The translations under genes were made by a program, and so were the position numbers. A DNA stretch of 64,000 nucleotides, from assembly GCF_020532665.2 (NCBI RefSeq), contig NZ_JAIWPG020000003.1, forward strand, positions 248,001 to 312,000, written 5' to 3'. The notes beneath the pieces are model-generated. The model was not told the origin of the DNA, did no database searches, and saw only the letters and a list, made by a program, of their open reading frames with translations. This DNA is from Lelliottia sp. WAP21 (lineage in GTDB: Bacteria; Pseudomonadota; Gammaproteobacteria; Enterobacterales; Enterobacteriaceae). Of this stretch, positions 54,293 to 64,000 are shown piece by piece; the stretch's first letter is position 1; every line of letters begins with the position of its first letter.

Positions 54293-55243
54293 TCAGTGTG
54301 CGATATCACCCACTACCTGTAAAACATCGTTGAACGACTGTTCCGGTTTATCGCTGTCTAACCAGTGAATTCCGTCCCAACCGCGCAACCAGGTGATCTG
54401 GCGCTTCGCCAACTGTCTGGTGGCGCAAATACCTCGATAAACCATTTCATCGTATGAGATTTCGCCTTCAATGTATGACCACATCTGGCGGTATCCAACA
54501 CAACGAATGGAAGGCATGTCCGTATGCAAATCTCCGCGAGCAAATAACGCTCGCACTTCTGCTTCAAAACCTGAAGCTAACATCTGATGAAAACGCTGCT
54601 CAATTCGCTGATGGAGCAGTTCACGGCTCGCCGGGGCGATGGCGAACTGATACACCTGATACGGCAGAGCCTCTCCTGACGTTTGCGTCAGTTCCGTTAA
54701 AGTTTTACCCGAAATGAAAAAAACTTCCAGTGCCCGGGAAAGCCTTTGCGGATCATTTGGATGAATCCGTGCTGCAGCAACCGGATCAATCTGTTCCAGT
54801 TGCGCATGCAACGCGCTCCAGCCCTGCTCTGCCGCCTGTTGCTCAATCTTTGCTCTGATTTCAGGATCCGCAGACGGAAGAGGTGATAACCCCTCCAGCA
54901 ACGCCTTGAAATAGAGCATGGTTCCACCCACCAGCAGCGGAATCCGTCCTGCCGCTGTAATGTCTGCCATGTGCGCTAACGCATCCCGACGGAAATCCGC
55001 GGCGGACCAGGCCTGCGCCGGGTCGAGAATATCCAACAACCGGTGCGGCGCCGCACGCTGTTCTTCCGCATCTGGCTTCGCCGTGCCGACATCCATCCCT
55101 TGATAAATAAGGGCAGAATCGACGCTAATCAACTCTACTGGCAAAACTTTACGTAGCTCAATGGCTAGCGCGGTTTTGCCGGAGGCCGTTGGCCCCATCA
55201 AAAAAATTGCCTTAGGCAGGCTCGCCTTACTTACATCACTCAT
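54293..55243 (-). CDS. miaA: tRNA dimethylallyltransferase MiaA
   Basis: MiaA transfers a dimethylallyl group to N6 of A37 in tRNAs that read codons starting with U, the first step to ms2i6A. The 316-residue protein has the P-loop GPTASGKT (about 17-24), the [19 protein letters not shown] substrate segment and the tRNA-binding region RCVGYRQMW. Same length as in E. coli. It overlaps the mutL end by 8 bp; in E. coli heat-shock promoters for hfq lie within this gene. Confidence 0.97.
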   Translation of the reverse strand: MSDVSKASLPKAIFLMGPTASGKTALAIELRKVLPVELISVDSALIYQGMDVGTAKPDAEEQRAAPHRLLDILDPAQAWSAADFRRDALAHMADITAAGRIPLLVGGTMLYFKALLEGLSPLPSADPEIRAKIEQQAAEQGWSALHAQLEQIDPVAAARIHPNDPQRLSRALEVFFISGKTLTELTQTSGEALPYQVYQFAIAPASRELLHQRIEQRFHQMLASGFEAEVRALFARGDLHTDMPSIRCVGYRQMWSYIEGEISYDEMVYRGICATRQLAKRQITWLRGWDGIHWLDSDKPEQSFNDVLQVVGDIAH

Positions 55244-57077
55244 CTTTCAGGGCTTTCATCGCCGAATGCAAATCAATAGGTTGTAATAAGCCACCCGGCG
55301 GAGCTTTGACCAGTTGAGGACAAAGACGTTCAACTTCTGCCAGTACGGTGATGGCCTGGGCCATATTCCACGGGTTGTGGTCACTCGCTAAGCGTCGTGC
55401 CATCCACTGGGCAGTATTAGCAGCATCGAACGCTGTCTGTTTTGCCAGGTAGCCTATCAGTTCAGGAATCAAGTTTTGTAAATTTTGTTGGCGTAAGGGT
55501 AAAGGCACCGCGCGAACGGTCACATGCTGCGCCTCAACGACACACTCAATACCCATTTCCGCCAGTAAGGCATTTGCCCGGTTTATCACTGCCGCTTCAT
55601 CAGGTAACACCTTTAGCCGGACAGGGATCAGCAAAGGTTGCGCGCAGGCGGCATTAACGCCTGGCGTAAGCTGGGCCTGTTTTAGCCAGCGCTCAGCCAC
55701 CGTGAGTGCCAGCAGGACCAATTGGCCATCGCGTTCCAGCACCGCCGTATCAGGCGCGATAATCGTCAATACGCGCCCAAAGCTCTGGCTGTGTCCATCC
55801 AGCGCGGGTTGAGACGGCAATGGCGGCTCTTTACGCGTGACGGCAGGTGTCTCAAGCAGTTTGTTGTACAGCGCGCCCTGCTGTTTTTGGTAGCCAGGGG
55901 CATGCGGATAGTTGGCCCCCGTCGGACGTGGGCTGCCGCCACCCGCACTGTATGCCGGTGAAACGGACTCACGCGCCGTCGACGGTTCAGCAAAGTGGTT
56001 GCGTCCCGCCGCGACACGGTTTTCAGGAATCGGACGGGCCGCAGGGGGCGCATCCGTTAAGGGGAGTACGGGCTCAGCCTGCTGTTGCAGAACGCTCAGC
56101 ACCCCCTGATAAATAAAATCATGCACCAGACGAGACTGATGAAAACGCACTTCATGCTTCGCCGGATGAACGTTGACGTCGACCTGGTGCGGGTCGATAT
56201 CAAGATAGAGCACAAACGCGGGCTGCTGGTCGGCGCCAAGTTTGTCTTCGCAGGCCTGGCGGATAGCATGGTTAATGAGTCGATCGCGCATCATGCGGTT
56301 ATTCACATAGCAATACTGAATCTCCGCAAAGGCAGGATTTACCGCGTTGGGATCGGCCACCCAGCCTCGCATACCCAGATCGCCATGCTGCCACTCAATT
56401 TCCAGTGCCTGCTCAACAAACGCAGCACCACAAATGGCCCCTAAACGCCGGGCTTTATGACTCTCTTCCGTGACCGCGCGGTACTGGCGCATTACTTTGC
56501 CGTTATGGCTCAGGTTGATTGTCACGTCAAAACGCGCCAGCGCGATGCGGCGAATGATTTCGTCAATATGGCTAAATTCGGTTTTCTCGGTGCGCATGAA
56601 CTTGCGGCGAGCGGGGGTGTTATAGAATAAATCCAGCACCTCCAGCGTCGTCCCCACCGGATGAGCCGCAGGCTTGACCGTCACGTCCATATCACGCCCT
56701 TCCGCATACGCTTGCCAGGCTTCCTGCTGTTCTGCCGTGCGAGAGGTCAGCGTCAGGCGAGAAACGGAGCTAATGCTGGCCAGCGCCTCACCGCGAAAAC
56801 CGAGGCTAATAATGGCCTCAAGATCGTCGAGTGAGGCGATTTTACTGGTGGCATGACGCGCCAGCGCCAGCGCCAGCTCGTCTTTTTTGATGCCGCAGCC
56901 ATTGTCACGAATACGGATAAGCTTAGCGCCACCGCGTTCGATATCGATATCGATGCGGGTTGCACCGGCATCGAGGCTGTTTTCAACCAGCTCTTTCACG
57001 ACCGATGCAGGACGTTCCACCACCTCACCGGCGGCGATTTGGTTCGCAAGCTGCGGCGGCAGAACCTGAATCGGCAT
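55236..57077 (-). CDS. mutL: DNA mismatch repair protein MutL
   Basis: MutL is the ATP-dependent coordinator linking MutS to MutH and UvrD. The 613-residue protein has the GHKL ATPase motifs near the N-terminus ([32 protein letters not shown]), a transducer domain to about residue 335, a Pro-rich linker (about 340-430) and a C-terminal dimerisation domain from about 435. Two residues shorter than in E. coli, within the linker. No endonuclease DQHA motif, as expected in enterics. Confidence 0.97.
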   Translation of the reverse strand: MPIQVLPPQLANQIAAGEVVERPASVVKELVENSLDAGATRIDIDIERGGAKLIRIRDNGCGIKKDELALALARHATSKIASLDDLEAIISLGFRGEALASISSVSRLTLTSRTAEQQEAWQAYAEGRDMDVTVKPAAHPVGTTLEVLDLFYNTPARRKFMRTEKTEFSHIDEIIRRIALARFDVTINLSHNGKVMRQYRAVTEESHKARRLGAICGAAFVEQALEIEWQHGDLGMRGWVADPNAVNPAFAEIQYCYVNNRMMRDRLINHAIRQACEDKLGADQQPAFVLYLDIDPHQVDVNVHPAKHEVRFHQSRLVHDFIYQGVLSVLQQQAEPVLPLTDAPPAARPIPENRVAAGRNHFAEPSTARESVSPAYSAGGGSPRPTGANYPHAPGYQKQQGALYNKLLETPAVTRKEPPLPSQPALDGHSQSFGRVLTIIAPDTAVLERDGQLVLLALTVAERWLKQAQLTPGVNAACAQPLLIPVRLKVLPDEAAVINRANALLAEMGIECVVEAQHVTVRAVPLPLRQQNLQNLIPELIGYLAKQTAFDAANTAQWMARRLASDHNPWNMAQAITVLAEVERLCPQLVKAPPGGLLQPIDLHSAMKALKDE

Positions 57078-57086
57078 GATTTCTCC

Positions 57087-58424
57087 TTAGTGGGTCGCGC
57101 TCATTTCGCCCGGCTGCGCTGCGCTGGCCGTTTGACCGGCGCCGCCCTGCGGCGCTGATTGCAGTGGATGCGCGGCAAAATAAGTGCGCAGGCCGCTGTA
57201 AATCGCCTCGGCAATTTGCTGCTGGTAACTTTCGCTGGCCAACAGACGTTCTTCGCCGTTGTTACTGATAAAGCCCGTCTCCACCAGGATGGACGGAATA
57301 TCCGGCGAGCGTAATACGCCCAGGCTGGCATGCTCCGGACGACGCTTATGTATGGAACCAATGCTTTGCAGCCGGTTCAGTACGTTTGTTGCCACATCAT
57401 AACCGACACGCTGTGAATGACCGAACTGTAAATCCAGAACGGCCTGGCTGAGATAAGGATCGGACTGGCTGTTCGCCAGCACATCGCCCGCGCCACCCAG
57501 CAGCTCAGATTGCTTCTCGTGCTCTTCGAGCCAGTTCGCCATTTCACTGTTCGCACGTCGGTTTGACAGCACCCATACGGAAGCACCCGTCGCATTACGA
57601 TTGGGTGCGGCGTCAGCATGAATGGAGACGAGGAAATTCGCATTTTGCTTACGGGCCACGTCAGAGCGCCCCATCACCGAGATAAAATAGTCTCCGTCAC
57701 GCGTCATAACCCCGTTAAACATCGGATCGTCATTGAGCAGCGAACGCAATTTCCGCGCAATGGCAATGGTCACGTTTTTCTCGCGTGTGCCACCTGGCCC
57801 AATCGCACCAGGATCTTGCCCGCCGTGACCCGCATCGATGGCAATAATCACTTTTTCACCACTGACCGCACTGGCGCGTGCCGCCGGGCGGGTGACCGTA
57901 TTACTGCTGATCGCTCCTGTCACACGCTCACTTTCTGCTTTGAAAGGGTTTTTCGCAGGCTGAGCGGGACGTGGCGCAACCACCGGGGCCTCTACACGTC
58001 TGGCGACAACGGGTGGTGGCGGTGGCGGAGGGGGTGGCGCATCGGCATTAATGGTAAATACCACGGTATAGTTAGACCCGTTTTGCTGCTTCACCACGCG
58101 CGTTTTGCCATTTTGCGTGAGATCGACCACCAGTCGCAGCGACTGGGCGTCTTTTGCCGTGCCAGAGCGGATGCTTTTCACCAGATTATTGCCGCTGAAC
58201 TGCAACGGTAATCCCTGAATCACCCCTGTCTGTTTAATATCCAGCGCCACGCTGCGCTTATCGTCTTGCGAAAAGCTGTAGTCCGGATCGCCGACAAAAC
58301 TAAAGGTAATTCGCGCCTGTGCGTCTCCGTTGGAGACCTGAATATCTGACAAGTTTGCCGCACCGGCCTGCGTGCACAGCAAAACCGTTGCCGCTAACAA
58401 CCAACTTTTCACGCGAAAAATCAT
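57087..58424 (-). CDS. amiB: N-acetylmuramoyl-L-alanine amidase AmiB
   Basis: AmiB cuts septal peptidoglycan so daughter cells can separate; EnvC activates it. The 445-residue precursor has a signal peptide ([21 protein letters not shown]), an AMIN targeting domain (about 25-130), a proline-rich linker with nine consecutive prolines near 135-145, and the zinc Amidase_3 domain (about 195-415) with [18 protein letters not shown] and VETGFISN. The ATG at 58424 (MIFRVKSW) matches the E. coli length. Confidence 0.96.
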   Translation of the reverse strand: MIFRVKSWLLAATVLLCTQAGAANLSDIQVSNGDAQARITFSFVGDPDYSFSQDDKRSVALDIKQTGVIQGLPLQFSGNNLVKSIRSGTAKDAQSLRLVVDLTQNGKTRVVKQQNGSNYTVVFTINADAPPPPPPPPPVVARRVEAPVVAPRPAQPAKNPFKAESERVTGAISSNTVTRPAARASAVSGEKVIIAIDAGHGGQDPGAIGPGGTREKNVTIAIARKLRSLLNDDPMFNGVMTRDGDYFISVMGRSDVARKQNANFLVSIHADAAPNRNATGASVWVLSNRRANSEMANWLEEHEKQSELLGGAGDVLANSQSDPYLSQAVLDLQFGHSQRVGYDVATNVLNRLQSIGSIHKRRPEHASLGVLRSPDIPSILVETGFISNNGEERLLASESYQQQIAEAIYSGLRTYFAAHPLQSAPQGGAGQTASAAQPGEMSATH

Positions 58425-58434
58425 CCCGTCATCC

Positions 58435-60419
<1,985 letters not shown>

Positions 60420-60421
<2 letters not shown>

Positions 60422-61559
60422 GTCACAGCCCCTCGATCTCAATCAGTTAGCGCAAAATATTAAACAGTGGGGCGCCGAGCTTGGCTTTCAGAAGGTGGGT
60501 ATCACCGATACCGATCTCTCTGCCAGCGAGCCAAAACTACAGGCGTGGCTCGACAAACAATACCACGGAGAAATGGAGTGGATGGCGCGTCACGGTATGA
60601 TGCGCGCTCGTCCGTATGAACTCCTGCCGGGAACATTACGCGTGATCAGCGTGCGCATGAATTATCTCCCCGCCAACGCGGCATTTGCCCGCACGCTGAA
60701 AGATCCCTCCCTCGGTTACGTCAGCCGTTACGCCCTGGGACGTGATTATCATAAGTTGCTGCGTAACCGTCTTAAAAAGCTGGGAGAAACTATCCAGCAA
60801 CACTGCGGCTCGCTGAATTTTAGACCCTTTGTGGATTCAGCGCCTATTCTTGAGCGCCCACTGGCTGAAAAAGCTGGCCTCGGCTGGACAGGTAAGCACT
60901 CACTTATCCTTAGCCGGGATGCAGGGTCCTTTTTCTTTTTAGGTGAATTGCTGATCGATTTACCCTTGCCTGTCGACAGCCCTGTCGAAGAAGGCTGTGG
61001 CCGCTGCGTCGCCTGCATGACGATTTGCCCCACCGGCGCCATTGTCGAGCCGTATACCGTTGATGCGCGCCGCTGTATCTCGTATCTCACTATCGAACTG
61101 GAAGGTGCGATTCCGGAAGAATTTCGGCCATTAATTGGTAACCGGATTTACGGCTGTGACGATTGCCAGCTTATTTGCCCCTGGAATCGCTATTCACAAC
61201 TGACCGACGAAGAGGATTTTAGTCCGCGTAAAGCCCTTCATGCCCCACCGCTCATTGAACTGTTCGCCTGGAGCGAAGCCTGGTTCCTTAAGGTGACAGA
61301 AGGCTCAGCCATCCGCCGCATCGGTCATCTACGCTGGCTGCGCAATATTGCGGTGGCACTGGGAAATGCCCCCTGGGACGAAGCCAATATTACCGCGCTT
61401 GAAAGTCGCCGTGGTGAGCACCCACTTCTCGACGAACACATAGAATGGGCGATTGCGCAGCAAATTGAGAAACGAAATGCCTGTGTGGTTGAGGTGCAAC
61501 TTCCGAAGAAACAGCGGCTGGTAAGGGTGATCGAAAAAGGGCTGGTTCGCGATGCGTGA
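60420..61559 (+). CDS. queG: Epoxyqueuosine reductase QueG
   Basis: QueG performs the last step of queuosine synthesis on tRNA, reducing epoxyqueuosine with a cobalamin cofactor and two 4Fe-4S clusters. The 379-residue protein has the cluster motifs CGRCVACMTICPTGA (about 197-211) and CDDCQLICPWN (about 256-266) and the C-terminal HEAT-like part. The ATG at 60420 shares two bases with the nnr start on the other strand, so its promoter must lie within nnr. Confidence 0.97.
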
Positions 61560-61829
61560 TATATTCACAGCCTGTGCATAAAAATCAGATGTCAGGTGGC
61601 ATCAGGCTTTGCAATGAGGTCAAGTGATCTCGCTAACATTTTGAAATCAAATTTTAACTATTAATTTCAACGCATTACGCGAAATTCGTTCACCGTGCGA
61701 AGGTTTACTACTTGAGGGAAGGACAGGCTTTCCTGTGGATAAGTCTGTTTACAATAATATTTCGAAGAAAATAAAAATCGTCCCCAACGAAAGATTCGCT
61801 GTGGATAATCAAAATATTGAAGAAGAATT
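61560..61829. other. Gap between queG and the tRNA-Gly genes
   Basis: 270 AT-rich bases where queG and the tRNA transcript converge. A short stem ACAGG/CCTGT lies near 61722-61735. No clear terminator for either unit was found. The 61735-61935 frame running into the tRNA is antisense artefact. Confidence 0.35.
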
Positions 61830-61905
<76 letters not shown>

Positions 61906-61988
61906 TTAATCTGCATCTTTCAGGCTGCCTTGTAGCAACGCGAACGTCTGCGATTGGGTGATGCGTATCTTGCGATACTTTTCAAATT

Positions 61989-62064
<76 letters not shown>

Positions 62065-62148
62065 TTAATCTTCGTCTTTCAGGCTGCCTGGTAGCAACGT
62101 GAAATCCTGCGATTGGGTGGTGCGTATCTTGCGACACTTTTCAAATTT

Positions 62149-62224
<76 letters not shown>

Positions 62225-62285
62225 AAATCTGTTACTGCTTTTGCTGCTGTCGTAACGTGTAATTCTCTGTCGTTACGGGAGGCGC

Positions 62286-62313
62286 ATTATACGAGAAATC
62301 CTTTGAGCTGCAA
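62286..62313 (-). promoter_or_regulatory. Promoter of the tRNA-Gly array
   Basis: TTGCAG (62313-62308), 16 bases, then TATAAT (62291-62286) on the minus strand. The GC-rich discriminator GCGCCTCCCG directly after the -10 box is typical of stringently controlled stable-RNA promoters. Confidence 0.85.
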
Positions 62314-62422
62314 CCCCCCAGAAAGCGATTTTTTAAAAATCACGTTCAAGTGATTAATTAATCGGCAAGCTGGACAATTTAACGGCAAATGCCCGGTCAC
62401 GCAAGCGTTCCGGGCATGAAAA

Positions 62423-62968
62423 TCAAAGCTTAATAAAATTCTCGCGGTAAAACGCCAGTTCAGCCACTGACTCACGGATGTCGTCCATCGCCTGATGCGT
62501 GCCCTGTTTGGTAAAGCCTGTCAGAATTTCAGGCTTCCAGCGACGAGCCAGCTCTTTCAGCGTGCTCACGTCCAGATAACGGTAATGGAAATACGCTTCC
62601 AGCTCCGGCATGTACTTGAACAAGAATCGGCGGTCCTGGCCGATGCTGTTACCGCAAATCGGTGATTTACCCTGCGGTACCCACTGTTTAAGGAATTCAA
62701 TCGTCGCCAGTTCAGCGTCGCGATCGCCCAGGGTGCTGGCTTTCACTCGCTCTACGAGGCCGCTGCCGGTATGTGTGCGCACGTTCCAGTCATCCATCAG
62801 AGCAAGCTGTTCATCGGACTGATGAACGGCAATCGTTGGCCCTTCGGCCAGAATATTGAGATTGGCATCAGTCACTAACGTGGCAATTTCGATAATGCGA
62901 TCGCGCTCGGGATCGAGCCCTGTCATCTCAAGATCGATCCAAATCAGGTTGTTTTCATCTGCGCTCAT
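62423..62968 (-). CDS. orn: Oligoribonuclease Orn
   Basis: Orn degrades the shortest RNA fragments, including diribonucleotides, to mononucleotides and is essential in E. coli. The 181-residue DEDDh exonuclease has IDLEMTGLD (Asp12, Glu14), [11 protein letters not shown] and [10 protein letters not shown] (catalytic His158, Asp163). The ATG at 62968 ([12 protein letters not shown]) gives the E. coli length; an upstream ATG at 62980 is less likely. Divergent from rsgA, upstream of the tRNA-Gly genes. Confidence 0.97.
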   Translation of the reverse strand: MSADENNLIWIDLEMTGLDPERDRIIEIATLVTDANLNILAEGPTIAVHQSDEQLALMDDWNVRTHTGSGLVERVKASTLGDRDAELATIEFLKQWVPQGKSPICGNSIGQDRRFLFKYMPELEAYFHYRYLDVSTLKELARRWKPEILTGFTKQGTHQAMDDIRESVAELAFYRENFIKL

Positions 62969-63075
62969 GTTATTTTCCACCCTTCTCGCATAACCCGCTG
63001 TAGCAGGTTAACTCGTATTGATTAGTGTGTATCATAGAGGTTTTGCCCGCTATGGGCGACCAGGAGCCACCCCGA

Positions 63076-64000
63076 TTGAGTAAAAATAAACTCTCCAAAG
63101 GTCAGCAGCGTCGCGTGAGCGCCAACCACGAGCGCCGTCTTAAAACCACAAGGGAGAAGCCCGACTACGACGATAACCTTTTTGGCGAAGCCACAGAAGG
63201 CGTTGTCATTAGCCGCTTTGGCATGCATGCCGACGTGGAAGATGCCGACGGCCGCGTTCACCGCTGCAATATTCGTCGTACCATCCGCTCGCTGGTCACC
63301 GGCGATCGCGTCGTATGGCGTCCGGGTAAAGCCGCCGCTGAAGGCGTCATGGTCAAAGGTATCGTAGAAGCCGTGCATGAGCGCACGTCCGTTTTGACGC
63401 GTCCAGACTTCTACGACGGTGTTAAACCCATTGCCGCAAACATCAATCAGATCGTCATCGTATCGGCGATCTTGCCTGAACTTTCACTGAATATTATCGA
63501 CCGCTATCTCGTCGCCTGTGAAACGCTGGACGTTGAGCCGCTGATCGTCCTGAACAAGATCGATCTGCTCGATGAAAACAGCCTGCGTTTTGTCAATGAG
63601 CAAATGGACATCTACCGCGCCATTGGTTATCGCGTGCTGATGGTCTCCAGCCATAAAAAAGATGGTCTTAAACCACTGGAAGACGCACTGACGGATCGCA
63701 TCAGCATTTTTGCCGGTCAGTCCGGCGTAGGGAAATCCAGCCTGCTGAATAACCTGCTGGGCCTGCAGCAAGAGATCCTCACCAATGAGGTCTCTGATAA
63801 CTCAGGTCTTGGTCAGCACACCACCACGGCATCGCGCCTGTACCATTTCCCTCACGGCGGCGATGTGATTGACTCCCCTGGCGTGCGTGAATTCGGTTTA
63901 TGGCACCTTGAGCCGGAACAAATCTTTAACGGTTTTGTCGAATTCCATGCGTATTTAGGGGCGTGTAAATATCGCGACTGCAAACATGATAACGATCCCG
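63076..64000 (+). CDS. rsgA: RsgA, small-subunit-assembly GTPase (C-terminus cut by window edge)
   Basis: RsgA (YjeQ) is a GTPase that checks late 30S maturation. The TTG at 63076 is the start: it follows CAGGAG by nine bases and encodes the E. coli start [14 protein letters not shown]. The visible 308 residues contain an OB fold (about 35-100) and the circularly permuted GTPase motifs in the order [18 protein letters not shown]. The zinc-binding tail has begun (CKYRDCKHD) when the window ends, about 42 residues short. Confidence 0.96.
   Translation, partial: MSKNKLSKGQQRRVSANHERRLKTTREKPDYDDNLFGEATEGVVISRFGMHADVEDADGRVHRCNIRRTIRSLVTGDRVVWRPGKAAAEGVMVKGIVEAVHERTSVLTRPDFYDGVKPIAANINQIVIVSAILPELSLNIIDRYLVACETLDVEPLIVLNKIDLLDENSLRFVNEQMDIYRAIGYRVLMVSSHKKDGLKPLEDALTDRISIFAGQSGVGKSSLLNNLLGLQQEILTNEVSDNSGLGQHTTTASRLYHFPHGGDVIDSPGVREFGLWHLEPEQIFNGFVEFHAYLGACKYRDCKHDNDP

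Overview
The window is a chromosomal segment of an enteric gammaproteobacterium, most probably Enterobacter or a close relative (Lelliottia, Leclercia). Protein sequences and gene order follow the E. coli K-12 region running from tamB to rsgA almost gene for gene, while several positions carry genes that E. coli K-12 lacks there. No insertion sequence, prophage, integrase or CRISPR array was seen. About 47 of roughly 58 protein genes are recognisable E. coli orthologues.

Layout. 1-5537: tamB (cut by the left edge) and tamA (outer-membrane translocation module), then msrA. 5538-12865: an accessory block between msrA and ytfL made of a LacI-type regulator, four consecutive Gfo/Idh/MocA-family dehydrogenases and a GPH-type sugar:cation symporter. 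There is no kinase, lyase, isomerase or hydrolase; this is the best candidate for an undescribed pathway. 13071-18434: ytfL, ytfK, ytfJ, cysQ, cpdB. 18545-21809: ytfH/qorB, an AraC-type regulator and ytfF. 21868-23517: a Tsr-like chemoreceptor with a sigma-28 promoter. 23766-27741: ytfE (with an NsrR-type operator), cycA, fklB, ytfB. 27786-28715: an EamA transporter. 28869-30308: the rpsF-priB-rpsR-rplI operon with an S6:S18-type leader.

30652-39334: the L-ascorbate regulon. The ulaABCDEF operon diverges from ulaG across a 362-bp regulatory region with operator-like repeats, ulaR follows, and the regulon is flanked by three DUF1471/YhcN-type small secreted proteins (yjfY, bsmA, yjfN) and the esterase yjfP. 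39504-41435: a second chemoreceptor, with a Cache-like sensor, a sigma-28-like promoter and a perfect unexplained palindrome. 41432-44534: aidB and an MHS-family transporter standing where E. coli has yjfIJKLMC. 44611-60421: a long leftward housekeeping run: rlmB, rnr, nsrR, purA, yjeT, hflC, hflK, hflX, hfq, miaA, mutL, amiB, tsaE, nnr. queG starts on the other strand with a start codon overlapping that of nnr. 61830-62224: three identical tRNA-Gly(GCC) genes in near-identical 159/160-bp units. 62423-64000: orn and divergent rsgA (cut by the right edge).

Connections inside the window: nsrR encodes the nitric-oxide sensor expected to control ytfE 24 kb away; hfq sits with its usual partners; a PurR-type operator for purA lies inside the end of yjeT; both chemoreceptor genes carry flagellar-class promoters; REP-like elements mark several ends of transcription units. 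Gene identities rest on recognition of family sequences and motifs by eye; no database search was run.
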